Below are positions 24,084 through 32,612 of a stretch of 64,000 bases of DNA, one piece after another. Each line of letters starts with the position of its first letter. Positions within the stretch are counted from its first letter, which is position 1. The notes beneath the pieces were generated by a model. It ran no database searches. It was not told where the DNA came from and saw only the letters and a program-made list of their open reading frames with translations. The stretch is from the NCBI GenBank assembly GCA_026395515.1, contig JAPLYN010000005.1, forward strand, positions 1 through 64,000, read 5' to 3'. Made by a program: the position numbers and the translations under genes. Source of the stretch: Candidatus Peregrinibacteria bacterium (GTDB lineage Bacteria; Patescibacteriota; Gracilibacteria; UBA1369; LOWO2-01-FULL-3).

Positions 24084-26363
24084 ATGGCAGATACAACTCC
24101 AACCCCAAGTGATCCAAAAAAGATCCAAGACTTCGAAACAGAAGAGTCTTCACCAACAATCAAACGTTATACTAACGATATAAAACCTGCTACGCCAGCT
24201 GCAGCCGCAACTCCAGCACCAGTAGCAAAGGTTAATCCAACTGGTCCAGCACCTACTACTCAGGCTCCAGTGGCGCCTGCGCCTGCTCCAATTGCAAAGC
24301 CTGGTGTTTCAGCTCCTAAACCAGTTCCTGTGGATCCAGCCGCAAAGAAAAAAGCTATACTTGGTTGTCTCGGTGGATTTGGTGGATTGATGCTTATCTT
24401 TTTGATTTTATCTTTTGTTTTCTTGGCTCAAACTGGAAACGGTACCAGCCCAATTGCTAAACTTCTTGGTATCAACGAGGGAGTATTTATCAATGGATTG
24501 ATTACGTTCGTTCATGTTATTTTCATCCTTATTTCACTTGTAGCTTTCGTCTTTACGATGGTTGGACTTTTCAAGGCTAGCATGGTTCGTAGCGATGACA
24601 AAGATGGTAGAAAAGCAGCATTACGCTCTAGTTTAATTTCAGGAGTTTTGCTTTTTGCAATTTTGATAATTTGGGGATTCACTTTTGTTTATCTTGATTC
24701 AAAACGTGTGCTAATTGATACGATTAGTTTGCAGCCTATAGTAACTGTTCCAGAAAAAACTCTCGGTCTTACAGCTCCAATAGAAATTAAATTTGATGCT
24801 AGTAATGTTCCTTTTGATAAAAATAATTTTTCTATTGTTTCTCATGATTGGGATTTCGGAGACAAGTCTACTGGCACTAGCCAAATTGCTTCTCATATAT
24901 ACAAAGAAAAGGGAACTTATGATGTGAAATTGGTAATAACCGTAAAAGATAAAAATACTGGAAAACTTTCTACTGGAGGTGAATACCACACTACAGTTTC
25001 AATTGAGAATCTCGCTCTTTCTGCTCTATTTACTGCTGATGCTCAATCCGGCGAAGCACCTTTTGATGTGAATTTTGATGCTAGTACTTCTGCTGATCCC
25101 GATGGAACAATTGAGAAGTATGAATGGGATTTTACTGGTGACGGACAATACAAAGACGGAACAGGAAAGACTATTAAACATACTTTTGATAAGATTGGAA
25201 AATATAAAGTGTCTCTACGCGTTACTTCTACAACTGGAAGATCTAATACTTCAGACAAAGAAATTAATGTAGTTGAATCAATTACGCCTGTAGCAGTTAT
25301 CAAAGTTGTGGACGAACCAAAGGCTTATAGCTTAGGTCAAAGCTATGTTTTCAATGGTGATGATTCTACTTCTCCAAATGGAAATATTACTAAATACGAG
25401 TGGACATTCAGCGACAATCCTACAAAACCAGAATCTACGAAAACCGTTTCTCATATTTTCAAGGCGCCTGGAACTTACCAAGTAACTTTGAAAGTAACTG
25501 ACGAGAAGGGTAAGACTAGCGACATCCAAAAGGTGATTACGATTGATGCTCCAAAGGGAGTGCCAAAAGCAAAAATTTCTACAACTCCAGCTTTCGATGC
25601 AAAGACAGGAACAATTACTGGAAAAGCTCCATTCACTGTAGCTTTTGATTCGAAGAACACAACAGACAGCGACAATAATATAGTAGATTATAAATGGGAT
25701 TTTAATGGAGACGGAACCTTTGATGCTTTCGGTCCTACTACCAGTCACACATTCACCGATGATGGAAGTTTCAATGTAGTTTTAAACGCTGTAGATGCTG
25801 ATAAGAACGTTGGTAGCGCTACTATGACTGTAAAAGTTGAAGCACAAGGAATTATTCCAAATTTGAGCGCAGATGTTCTAGATGGAAATATTCCTTTAAG
25901 CGTAAACTTTGACGCCAGCGCTTCTAGCTACGCGAAAGGACAAATCAGTGGTTATAAATGGGACTTTGGAGATGGCACACCGGTAAAGATGGGTTCGGCT
26001 ACTCTTACACACAAATACACTGCGATTGGCACGTTCACAGCTGTGGTAACAGTGCTTGGTTCTGATAATACTTCTGCTACAAAATCCGTTACAATAAACG
26101 TAAGAGAGATTCCTTTGAATGCTTGTTTCCTTTCAGTATTTGAAAAAGGTCCTGCACCTTTGAATACTAGTTTTGATCCTAGTTGTTCTACCGGAACAGC
26201 TACGAGCTATTCTTGGGATTTTGGAGATGGCACTACTTCTACTCAAGTAAAGCCTAGCCATTCATTCACAAAAGCTGGAACATACAAGGTAGTTCTCGAA
26301 TTATCTGACGCTCAAAACACTATTAGCAAATCTGAAGTAACAATAACTGTAACTGAAAAATAA
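24084..26363 (+). CDS. Membrane-anchored PKD-repeat protein
   Basis: This 759-residue protein has a Pro/Ala-rich, probably cytoplasmic N terminus (residues 1-85) with no signal peptide. Three hydrophobic helices follow at about 90-112, 130-160 and 178-203. The loop between the last two (RSDDKDGRKAALRS) looks like a degenerate version of the Lys-rich loop in the pilin-like modules of the upstream genes. Six PKD domains follow, with WDFGD-type strands near residues 254, 345, 438, 536, 623 and 709. The domain plan suggests a surface protein in which the membrane module anchors an external PKD stalk. It follows the giant gene by 47 bases. A 33-residue gene overlaps its stop codon. Confidence 0.85.
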   Translation: MADTTPTPSDPKKIQDFETEESSPTIKRYTNDIKPATPAAAATPAPVAKVNPTGPAPTTQAPVAPAPAPIAKPGVSAPKPVPVDPAAKKKAILGCLGGFGGLMLIFLILSFVFLAQTGNGTSPIAKLLGINEGVFINGLITFVHVIFILISLVAFVFTMVGLFKASMVRSDDKDGRKAALRSSLISGVLLFAILIIWGFTFVYLDSKRVLIDTISLQPIVTVPEKTLGLTAPIEIKFDASNVPFDKNNFSIVSHDWDFGDKSTGTSQIASHIYKEKGTYDVKLVITVKDKNTGKLSTGGEYHTTVSIENLALSALFTADAQSGEAPFDVNFDASTSADPDGTIEKYEWDFTGDGQYKDGTGKTIKHTFDKIGKYKVSLRVTSTTGRSNTSDKEINVVESITPVAVIKVVDEPKAYSLGQSYVFNGDDSTSPNGNITKYEWTFSDNPTKPESTKTVSHIFKAPGTYQVTLKVTDEKGKTSDIQKVITIDAPKGVPKAKISTTPAFDAKTGTITGKAPFTVAFDSKNTTDSDNNIVDYKWDFNGDGTFDAFGPTTSHTFTDDGSFNVVLNAVDADKNVGSATMTVKVEAQGIIPNLSADVLDGNIPLSVNFDASASSYAKGQISGYKWDFGDGTPVKMGSATLTHKYTAIGTFTAVVTVLGSDNTSATKSVTINVREIPLNACFLSVFEKGPAPLNTSFDPSCSTGTATSYSWDFGDGTTSTQVKPSHSFTKAGTYKVVLELSDAQNTISKSEVTITVTEK

Positions 26364-26464
26364 TGCCTAAGAAATCAACCAATAAATTTTTCGCCATTCT
26401 CGCTTTAATTTCTCTTTTAGCAATTATCGCCGGAATGCTCGCACCTCTATTTCAAAAATTTTAA
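26363..26464 (+). CDS. 33-residue membrane microprotein
   Basis: A short open frame starts at an ATG that shares one base with the TAA of the PKD gene (TAATG), a typical translational-coupling arrangement. It encodes a basic N terminus (MPKKSTNK) and one hydrophobic helix (FAILALISLLAIIAGMLAPL), then QKF. It ends 12 bases before the next gene. The tight spacing, compact topology and lack of any other explanation for the gap support a real gene. Function is unknown; a small subunit or modulator of the membrane complex made by the neighbours is possible. Confidence 0.55.
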   Translation: MPKKSTNKFFAILALISLLAIIAGMLAPLFQKF

Positions 26465-26476
26465 TTTTAAAATACT

Positions 26477-29440
26477 ATGGAAAACACTAGTAAAAAATCA
26501 TTTATTATCTCAGCGGTAGTTTTAATACTCGTTGCTGGAGTACTAGTTTTTCAATATTTTTTTAATTCAAATAATTCATCTGCTCCGACCCCTCCAAAAA
26601 TCACAATTAATTATCCAAAATATAAAGGTTCAATAAGTGGAGACGTCGTTTGTCAAATTCCTGGAACTTATACGTTCACAGAAGACAAAGTTTCAACAGA
26701 ATCAGGGGACATAGCCACTCTTCAGGCCGGAATTCATATTTATCATTCTGATACTGATATTACTGCTCAAAAAATTATTGATAAAATAGATTCAGTAAGT
26801 GGAAATAAAATTTTAATTGCTTACTATCCGTCTCTCAATAACACTGAGCAAAAGTTCTCAATTTACAAAAGTTTAACTGGACAAAATACTCTAGATCTCA
26901 GTACTACAATTCCAGCAAACGAAGGATTTACTATTTTTTCTTGTAAGGAAACTAAAATTCACGGCATAAAAACCGAAACAGAATTTGGAAGTGCTTTGCC
27001 AACAGTAGTGGCAACCAAACCAGATAATGGATGGGTATTAATGGCCGCGCCTCAACCTGATACCGGAAAGGAATTTAAAGATAAAATGAAGGACGCAAAG
27101 GGAAAAAACAATAAGGTAAAATCTGCCTGGGCACAGGAAGGAACAGATTTTGATTTTGGTGATAAGGAAGAAACTCCGGAAAGTGCCACGTTGAAGAGTT
27201 CATACAAAATGGTTTGGGTTGAATTTGGAGCACCTGCGCAAAATCAATTACCAGCAGGAGTAAAGGTAAAGTTTACACCAGATAGTTCCGGTATAGATAT
27301 TAACACTCTGACAGAAATTTCTTTTGGTAAATTAACTCTTACTTCAGACACTGATACCTACATCAATTCTCTAGATTTTACGATGTCCTCGACTACTCCT
27401 GGAGACATGAGCGATTATAAATATGTTTATTGGTACTTTAATGGAAATAAAATCGTAGCCGATACTGGTACAAGCACTGCTACAAACGGAAAGTTTTTAA
27501 CTAAATATACTCAAAATGGAGGATTGCATATTCCTAAGGATGGCACAGCAACTCTTGATGTAAAAGTTACTCTTGCTAAGTCTAAGGCTGGAGCTAAATA
27601 TAAACTTGAAGTGAACAAGATTGGAATTAAAGATAATTCAAGTTTTGTCACACCTACAATTTCAGTAGAGAAGTCCGTTGGAAAAGGAGTTACAGCGGCA
27701 AAGCCTGTTGTTAACACGAGCTATCCTACTAATAATTCTTCAGTAGCAATCAATGATTTAAAAACTAAACAGCTAAAGTGGGCTGGTAGTACTCAAGGAA
27801 CTTATAATCAATATGCTGATAAGCAATTTTCAGCACCAACTCTAAGCTACATTTGGACAATTAAAGATGTCGCTTCGGGTTCTATAGTATGGGAATTAAC
27901 TCAAGGATACACTGGTGGAGTCACAGCTGAAGATAAAGATTGTCATAAAACTCTATACGATAACAATGGTAGTGCTAAGACAGGACTTTATTGGACATGT
28001 TCTTATGCTTCTATCCCTGGAAATATATCTAGTAAATTTATGGTTGGTAAAACGTATTCTTTATCAGTAACTGCAAGTGATGGAATTACTGACTCAGATG
28101 CTTCAACAATTAGTTTTTCAGTTGCAGATGTACAAGATCAACCAGCAACACCACCAAGTGCTCCTGGAAATTTAAAATTTGTTAGTTCTAGTTCTACGGA
28201 CACAACAGCTTTTGTAAATTGGGATAAGCCAACAAGTAATGGTGGATCAGCCGTTACTAAATATAATCTCTTTTATGGAGTGGGAGCCTGCACGGGAACA
28301 AATCCAACAGGTAGTACAATTATTGATGTTCTTTATCCATACAATGAAATTAAAGGACTAACCCCAAATACTAAATACGGTGTTTATGTAAGGGCTACTA
28401 ATGCTATAAATAATAATAGTAATTGGTCAGATAAAAGTAATTGTGTAGAATTTACTACTTTAAGCACTGTCTCTGCTGCACCATCAATTACTGCAGGGCC
28501 AACTTTCAATTATACATATGATAAATCGACGTATGTTTATTGGGATGCAAAGAATGTGGATGCTGGAAAAACACAATTCAGAATTTCTTATATAAAAGGT
28601 GGATGCTTAGCTTCAGTTACTCCTTCAAATCCACTCTTATCAACAGTAAAAGGAATTTCTGATGTATCTAGCAATTCTGTTGCAAGTGGTTATGTCTCAG
28701 TTTTAGGCAAACCATATACTACAGATGATCTTATTCCAGGAACTACCTACGGAGTGATGATTAGCGTAACAAATGACAGTAAAACTTGGTCACAAGAAAG
28801 CTCATGCAAGGAATTTAAAACAACTGGAACCGTTAGTGCTCCAAGTGCTCCAGGTAAACCAACAGTTAGCGAATCAACGATTAACTCAGCAAAGGTGAGC
28901 TGGACAGCCCCTTCAAATACTGGAAGCAGCGCAATATCAGATTATCTAGTTTCTTACGCTTCTGGCGGATGCCCAGCTGATCTTTCTTATGATCAAACCA
29001 ATACATATATTCACACATCTGGACTTAGCTACATCATTAGCTCTCTAGCCGCAGGAAGCAAATACAGTGTTTGGATAGAAGCTTCCAACGGTCCTCTTGT
29101 TAATGGTAAAGCCTCAGTCGGGTGGTCACCGGATAGTCAATGTACTGAGTTTACTACAAAACCTATAGAGAAATTTATTTTATTTACTGGGTTATATCAA
29201 TGTAATGCTGTCTATAGCTGCAGTGGAGATTACACATGTGGAAATAATTTTTCTTGTACAACCTATACTTGTGATGGAGCTCATCAAGGAGGTCCAGGTG
29301 GAGCCTACGAGTGTACTGGAAATTTTGTTTGTACATCAAAAGATTTGTCCTGCACCGAGGGACTACAATTGAAAGGTTCAAATGGTTGCTATTTAGCCCC
29401 AGGAGCTGCTGCTTCAGGTACATACAGCTGTAAGCCATAA
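26477..29440 (+). CDS. Anchored surface protein with FN3 domains and Cys-rich tail
   Basis: This 987-residue protein has an N-terminal signal anchor (residues 7-30). Residues about 35-420 form beta-rich domains of unknown family, including a region with LTLTSDTDTYINSLDFTMSS that resembles extracellular beta-sandwich repeats. Fibronectin type III domains follow at about 561-665, 672-785 and 788-895 (APSAPG openings, YxVYVRATN and YSVWIEASN strands), each carrying a conserved Cys near GACTG, GGCLA and GGCPA. The last 80 residues hold about a dozen Cys in CxxxYxC spacing, suggesting a disulfide-rich knob. It is in the same strand and cluster as the PKD proteins, so a common surface structure is inferred. 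Confidence 0.82.
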   Translation: MENTSKKSFIISAVVLILVAGVLVFQYFFNSNNSSAPTPPKITINYPKYKGSISGDVVCQIPGTYTFTEDKVSTESGDIATLQAGIHIYHSDTDITAQKIIDKIDSVSGNKILIAYYPSLNNTEQKFSIYKSLTGQNTLDLSTTIPANEGFTIFSCKETKIHGIKTETEFGSALPTVVATKPDNGWVLMAAPQPDTGKEFKDKMKDAKGKNNKVKSAWAQEGTDFDFGDKEETPESATLKSSYKMVWVEFGAPAQNQLPAGVKVKFTPDSSGIDINTLTEISFGKLTLTSDTDTYINSLDFTMSSTTPGDMSDYKYVYWYFNGNKIVADTGTSTATNGKFLTKYTQNGGLHIPKDGTATLDVKVTLAKSKAGAKYKLEVNKIGIKDNSSFVTPTISVEKSVGKGVTAAKPVVNTSYPTNNSSVAINDLKTKQLKWAGSTQGTYNQYADKQFSAPTLSYIWTIKDVASGSIVWELTQGYTGGVTAEDKDCHKTLYDNNGSAKTGLYWTCSYASIPGNISSKFMVGKTYSLSVTASDGITDSDASTISFSVADVQDQPATPPSAPGNLKFVSSSSTDTTAFVNWDKPTSNGGSAVTKYNLFYGVGACTGTNPTGSTIIDVLYPYNEIKGLTPNTKYGVYVRATNAINNNSNWSDKSNCVEFTTLSTVSAAPSITAGPTFNYTYDKSTYVYWDAKNVDAGKTQFRISYIKGGCLASVTPSNPLLSTVKGISDVSSNSVASGYVSVLGKPYTTDDLIPGTTYGVMISVTNDSKTWSQESSCKEFKTTGTVSAPSAPGKPTVSESTINSAKVSWTAPSNTGSSAISDYLVSYASGGCPADLSYDQTNTYIHTSGLSYIISSLAAGSKYSVWIEASNGPLVNGKASVGWSPDSQCTEFTTKPIEKFILFTGLYQCNAVYSCSGDYTCGNNFSCTTYTCDGAHQGGPGGAYECTGNFVCTSKDLSCTEGLQLKGSNGCYLAPGAAASGTYSCKP

Positions 29441-29454
29441 CTGTCTTAGTATGA

Positions 29455-29483
29455 TTGCTTTTTTTTCCTAAAAATGTTATAAT
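29455..29483 (+). promoter_or_regulatory. Promoter of the FlgD-like anchored protein
   Basis: TTGCTT (29455-29460), 17-base spacer, TATAAT (29478-29483) with a preceding TG (extended -10). Transcription should begin near 29490, 15 bases before the ATG; an AGGAG at 29485-29489 would fall at or before the start site and so probably does not act in translation. Confidence 0.72.
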
Positions 29484-29504
29484 TAGGAGATTTAAAAAGC
29501 AAAA

Positions 29505-30359
29505 ATGTTTAAGACAAAAACAGGAAAATTAGTCTTCTCAATGTTATTCGTTGGAATTGCAGTTTTTTCAGGAAAAGCTCTTGTACACGCTGCTCCTCCT
29601 TCAATTAATCTTGGTCCACCTTCTATAACTATTCCAGGAAACAACCCAACTCCTCCATGTACAGAAGGTCAAACTTCTAGTAATGACACTTTACTCTGTC
29701 AAAATGCAGTAAATATCCTTTGTGATGGAAGCAAAGAAGGAAACAAGAGTATTGATCAGTCACTACAGTGTACTAGTGGTAAGTGGCAGGCTGTTTCCTC
29801 AAATAACAACAATAATAACAATAATAATAACAATCCCCAGACACCTTCAACTTTGATTAGCAAAGTTAGCGTAGTCCCAGCTGCTTTCAACCCTACGATT
29901 GATAGTACTAAAATTAGTTATACTTTGAGCCTCAAATCAGCTATTGATCTCAAAATTACAGATAGTCTAGGTCAACCAGTGAGCACTCTCACAGATAGCC
30001 AGACTTTATCTGCCGGTTCTTACTTCGTGATTTGGTATGGAACAGTGAACAACCTTCAAGGAGGAACAGTGCTTCATTCAGGTACTTACCACTACAAGAT
30101 CACTGCTAAAAATATCAAAACAAATAAAATAGACGATACTAAGGAGGGGGATATTAATCTTATCTTCGCTGCCCAACAGGATCCAGTCATTGATCCAGTA
30201 GTAAACGGCCCAACTCCTGAAGAACTAGCCGCTCAGGCTAAGGCTACTCTCGCTCTTCAAAACACTAAGAAAGGCAAGACCGCAAAAGTAGGTCCAGATA
30301 TCTTGATTTATAGTGTATTTCCACTAATCGGATATGTGGCTTCTCGTCGCAAGAAATAG
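29505..30359 (+). CDS. Secreted protein with FlgD-like Ig domain and C-terminal anchor
   Basis: This 284-residue protein has a signal peptide (about 1-30, ending VHAAPP). A Cys-containing region at 45-95 is followed by an uninterrupted run of 11 Asn (about 100-110) that acts as a linker. Residues about 120-215 resemble a FlgD-type Ig fold (DLKITDSLGQPVSTL and HSGTYHYKITAK). The chain ends in KVGPDILIYSVFPLIGYVASRRKK-like order: a short polar motif, a hydrophobic helix and a basic tail, as in C-terminally anchored surface proteins. No LPXTG is seen, so sortase processing is not implied. It closes the surface cluster and has its own promoter. Confidence 0.78.
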   Translation: MFKTKTGKLVFSMLFVGIAVFSGKALVHAAPPSINLGPPSITIPGNNPTPPCTEGQTSSNDTLLCQNAVNILCDGSKEGNKSIDQSLQCTSGKWQAVSSNNNNNNNNNNNPQTPSTLISKVSVVPAAFNPTIDSTKISYTLSLKSAIDLKITDSLGQPVSTLTDSQTLSAGSYFVIWYGTVNNLQGGTVLHSGTYHYKITAKNIKTNKIDDTKEGDINLIFAAQQDPVIDPVVNGPTPEELAAQAKATLALQNTKKGKTAKVGPDILIYSVFPLIGYVASRRKK

Positions 30360-30374
30360 AGCAAATTCCACTCT

Positions 30375-30403
30375 TTGACAATTCCTGAACCCAGGACTAC
30401 ACT
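30375..30403 (+). promoter_or_regulatory. Promoter before the small two-helix and PH-domain genes
   Basis: A perfect TTGACA (30375-30380), 17-base spacer and TACACT (30398-30403) give a near-consensus sigma-70 promoter about 44 bases before ATG 30447. Confidence 0.72.
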
Positions 30404-30446
30404 CCAATCGTAAGGGGCTTTCCTTCGTTGTTTAACAATCAAGATC

Positions 30447-30671
30447 ATGACCATGTTTGTCACATTGATGATTTTGATATTACTCGGCTCTACGTCACTT
30501 TGCTTAATCGTAGTAGGGCGGGTTTTTGCGTATAACCGAAAGTACCGTCTTCCAGAATCCCAATACACCAGACTTTTCAGGATTCTAGCTAAGGAACACA
30601 TCGTAGTGGCTTACGTATTTTTCGTGATTATTAATATTCTTATCGGTACTTGGTACATCTTTAAGATTTAA
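30447..30671 (+). CDS. Small two-helix membrane protein
   Basis: This 74-residue protein has two membrane helices (about residues 5-26 and 50-71) joined by a basic loop containing YNRKYRLPESQYTRLFRILAKEH. No family is recognised. It is preceded by a near-consensus promoter and ends 3 bases before the PH-domain gene, so the pair forms a short operon. The compact two-helix plan recalls the small subunits that accompany membrane-bound PH-domain proteins, but that link is not proven. Confidence 0.65.
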   Translation: MTMFVTLMILILLGSTSLCLIVVGRVFAYNRKYRLPESQYTRLFRILAKEHIVVAYVFFVIINILIGTWYIFKI

Positions 30672-30674
30672 TTT

Positions 30675-31280
30675 ATGGGCGAAAACAAAGATCTCCATTT
30701 TAAGGGACAACAAGCAAACGAAATTTTCATTTGTTTCTTTCGTCATCATTGGATTTCACTACTTCGGGAATTTGTTTATTTTATAATTTTTTTAACTATA
30801 ACTTCTTTAGTCCTTCTTAAGACTAGTGAAATAGAAAAGATTATTCATGATAGTCGCGAACTGCGATTTTTATTCATCTCGGGATTCTTAGTCGGTACCA
30901 TTTATATACATCGCTTTTTCATGAAGTTATTTAATCACTACTTATCCGTCTCAATTATTACTGATCGCAGAATTATTGATCATAAGAAGACTTTGTTCTT
31001 CACAGACACTATGGATGCTATAGATATGAATCAAATCCAAAACATTGAAAGAGTAGGTGAGGGTCTTCTTCCGAATCTCCTAAAATATGGTGATATAAAA
31101 ATATACCTTAGTTCTTCGGCGGCTTTTCGTACACTCGACTGTGTACCCAACGACAAGTTCCACTTCAGATGTATCACCAGACAAAAGGAAGCTTTGCAAC
31201 AACAATTACAAGAGCGCCAACACCTAGGTATTAACACGCACGAACAAATTTTAGAACAGCTTCACACAACAAATCCCTGA
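30675..31280 (+). CDS. Membrane-bound bacterial PH-domain protein
   Basis: This 201-residue protein has two N-terminal membrane helices (about 30-52 and 66-86) followed by a bacterial pleckstrin-homology-like domain (about 90-180). The typical features are SIITDRRIIDHKKTLFFTDTMDAIDMNQIQNIE and YGDIKIYL, as in the DUF304/bPH_2 families. A polar Gln-rich tail (REALQQQLQERQH-type) follows. These domains are common in membrane stress or transport contexts, and the role here is unknown. It lies just before a GC-rich palindromic region and the ATP synthase operon. Confidence 0.82.
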   Translation: MGENKDLHFKGQQANEIFICFFRHHWISLLREFVYFIIFLTITSLVLLKTSEIEKIIHDSRELRFLFISGFLVGTIYIHRFFMKLFNHYLSVSIITDRRIIDHKKTLFFTDTMDAIDMNQIQNIERVGEGLLPNLLKYGDIKIYLSSSAAFRTLDCVPNDKFHFRCITRQKEALQQQLQERQHLGINTHEQILEQLHTTNP

Positions 31281-31345
31281 GCGCAAAGCGCGAAGGCGCA
31301 GCAAGTGAAGCAAGTGGCTTTGCCACTGCTGAACGAAGCGAGCTT
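31278..31345. repeat. GC-rich palindromic intergenic region before atpE
   Basis: The region contains GCGC-type palindromes (31279-31300, with a GCGCGAAGGCGC core) and a strong hairpin AGTGGC-TTT-GCCACT (31313-31327, extended by AGC/GCT around a bulge). It lies between the PH-domain gene and the atp promoter and may form a terminator-like or insulating structure, although no T-run follows. Confidence 0.5.
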
Positions 31346-31367
31346 ATAAAAAGAGTAAATTTTAGTA

Positions 31368-31395
31368 TTGCTTTTTGGATAAATCCCGCTATTGT
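31368..31395 (+). promoter_or_regulatory. atpE: ATP synthase operon promoter
   Basis: TTGCTT (31368-31373), 16-base spacer, TATTGT (31390-31395), about 30 bases before the atpE ATG. Confidence 0.5.
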
Positions 31396-31425
31396 ATTTT
31401 GAGAATTTTTTAACCAATTCACAAC

Positions 31426-31641
31426 ATGGACAAGAATCTATTCGTAGCAGTAACAATCGCACTTGGAGGAGCTATGCCAGCTTTCGCAATCGGTTGGTTA
31501 GCATCTAAAGCTATGGAAGCTATGGGAAGAAACCCAGAAGCAGCTAAATCAATTCAGAGTGCTATGATCCTAGCTACAGCTTTCTGTGAGGCTATTGCTA
31601 TCTACGCATTGGTAGTTGCATTGATCATCAAGTTTGTATAG
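31426..31641 (+). CDS. atpE: F-type ATP synthase subunit c
   Basis: The 71-residue proteolipid forms the rotor ring of the Fo motor. Two helices flank the conserved polar loop GRNPEA. The ion-carrying carboxylate is Glu in AFCEAIAIYALV of helix 2. The residues that mark sodium-type rings (Gln in helix 1 and Ser/Thr after the Glu) are Ile and Ala here, so proton coupling is inferred. It is the first gene of an atp operon that lacks atpI and atpB at its head; both lie at the far end. Confidence 0.95.
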   Translation: MDKNLFVAVTIALGGAMPAFAIGWLASKAMEAMGRNPEAAKSIQSAMILATAFCEAIAIYALVVALIIKFV

Positions 31642-31643
31642 CA

Positions 31644-31676
31644 GAGCGCGAAGCGCTCAAGCGAGCGTAGCGAGGC
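31644..31676. repeat. GAA-loop palindrome between atpE and atpF
   Basis: GAGCGC-GAA-GCGCTC (31644-31658) is followed by a second GCGAGCGTAGCGAG block. The core contains GCGAAGC, a sequence known to form an exceptionally stable DNA mini-hairpin. It may set differential expression of the highly needed c subunit by protecting or terminating the upstream mRNA. Confidence 0.55.
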
Positions 31677-31703
31677 ATTGAAGTTTAAAATAATAAATAT
31701 TTC

Positions 31704-32204
31704 ATGGAAATCATATCCACATTAGGTATTGATCCTAAGTTAATCCTTGCTCAGGTAGTAAATTTTCTTATCCTTTTCTTTGTTCTAAAGAAACTTGTTT
31801 ACAAGCCTGTCGTTGCTCTTCTTGAAAAAAGAAGAACTATGGTAGAGCAAAGTGTTCTCAATTCTAAAAAGATTGAGGAACGTCTTGCTGCACTTGAAGA
31901 CGAGAGAAAGAAAATTCTTGCAGAAGCTTCTTCTAACGCTATGGCTGCAATGGAGCAGGCTAAGAAGGATGCCTCAGAGGAACATCAAAAAGCTATGGTT
32001 ACAGCGAAAAAAGAAATTTCTGCTTTGGCAGAACGCTACCGTGGTCAGCTTAAAGATGAAAAAGATCAAATGTTTGACGAACTTAAGGCTGAAGTTGCAA
32101 CTCTTATAGTAAACAGCTGCGAAAAAATTCTTCGCAAGGAATTCGGTAAAGAGGATCAAAGACGTCTTGAGACAGCTATTAAAAATGAAATCAATTCTAA
32201 ATGA
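31704..32204 (+). CDS. atpF: F-type ATP synthase subunit b
   Basis: This 166-residue peripheral-stalk subunit has one N-terminal membrane helix (about 12-33, VVNFLILFFVLKKLVYKP) followed by a long charged coiled coil rich in Glu, Lys and Ala (about 40-150), and a C-terminal region contacting delta and alpha. The length is typical. Its last four bases (ATGA) contain the start of atpH, indicating translational coupling. Confidence 0.94.
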   Translation: MEIISTLGIDPKLILAQVVNFLILFFVLKKLVYKPVVALLEKRRTMVEQSVLNSKKIEERLAALEDERKKILAEASSNAMAAMEQAKKDASEEHQKAMVTAKKEISALAERYRGQLKDEKDQMFDELKAEVATLIVNSCEKILRKEFGKEDQRRLETAIKNEINSK

Positions 32205-32602
32205 AAGTTTCTTTAAGAAAATATGCTAAAGCACTTTGTGAATCCTTAGATAAAGAAAAGGACGCTAAAGTTGTAAATCAAAAGATCCAAAATCTTCTTA
32301 AAATTTTGACTAAGCGCAAGCAAGGCAAAATGATTAGACAACTTCCTGCAGCTTTTAAAAACTTATGGTTCAAAATGCACGACCAAATGGACGTAAAAGT
32401 TGTTTTGGCCGAAGCTCCTACGAAGGATGAGGTAAAAAATATTGAAAAGTTGCTCAGCGCTGCTTTCGATAAAGACGTTATCATTACTACTAGCGTCGAT
32501 CCTGACGTTATTGGTGGCATGAAATTGGAATTCGATGATTCCATTATCGATAATACTGTATCTGCCAACCTTGAAAAACTTAAACAGCACCTAACTAATT
32601 AA
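32201..32602 (+). CDS. atpH: F-type ATP synthase subunit delta
   Basis: This 133-residue OSCP/delta subunit couples the peripheral stalk to F1. It is shorter than the usual 175-180 residues; the N-terminal helical domain is reduced, while the C-terminal region is recognisable ([24 protein letters not shown], then [32 protein letters not shown]). It overlaps atpF by four bases and precedes atpA by 10. Assignment rests on both the conserved C-terminal motif and its position. Confidence 0.92.
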   Translation: MKVSLRKYAKALCESLDKEKDAKVVNQKIQNLLKILTKRKQGKMIRQLPAAFKNLWFKMHDQMDVKVVLAEAPTKDEVKNIEKLLSAAFDKDVIITTSVDPDVIGGMKLEFDDSIIDNTVSANLEKLKQHLTN

Positions 32603-32612
32603 CTCCCAACAA

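Noticed and set aside
29805-29835. Phase-variable AAC/AAT repeat in the poly-Asn linker
   Set aside because: The run mixes AAC and AAT codons and changes in whole codons would keep the frame, so it is a linker and not a classical on/off contingency locus.
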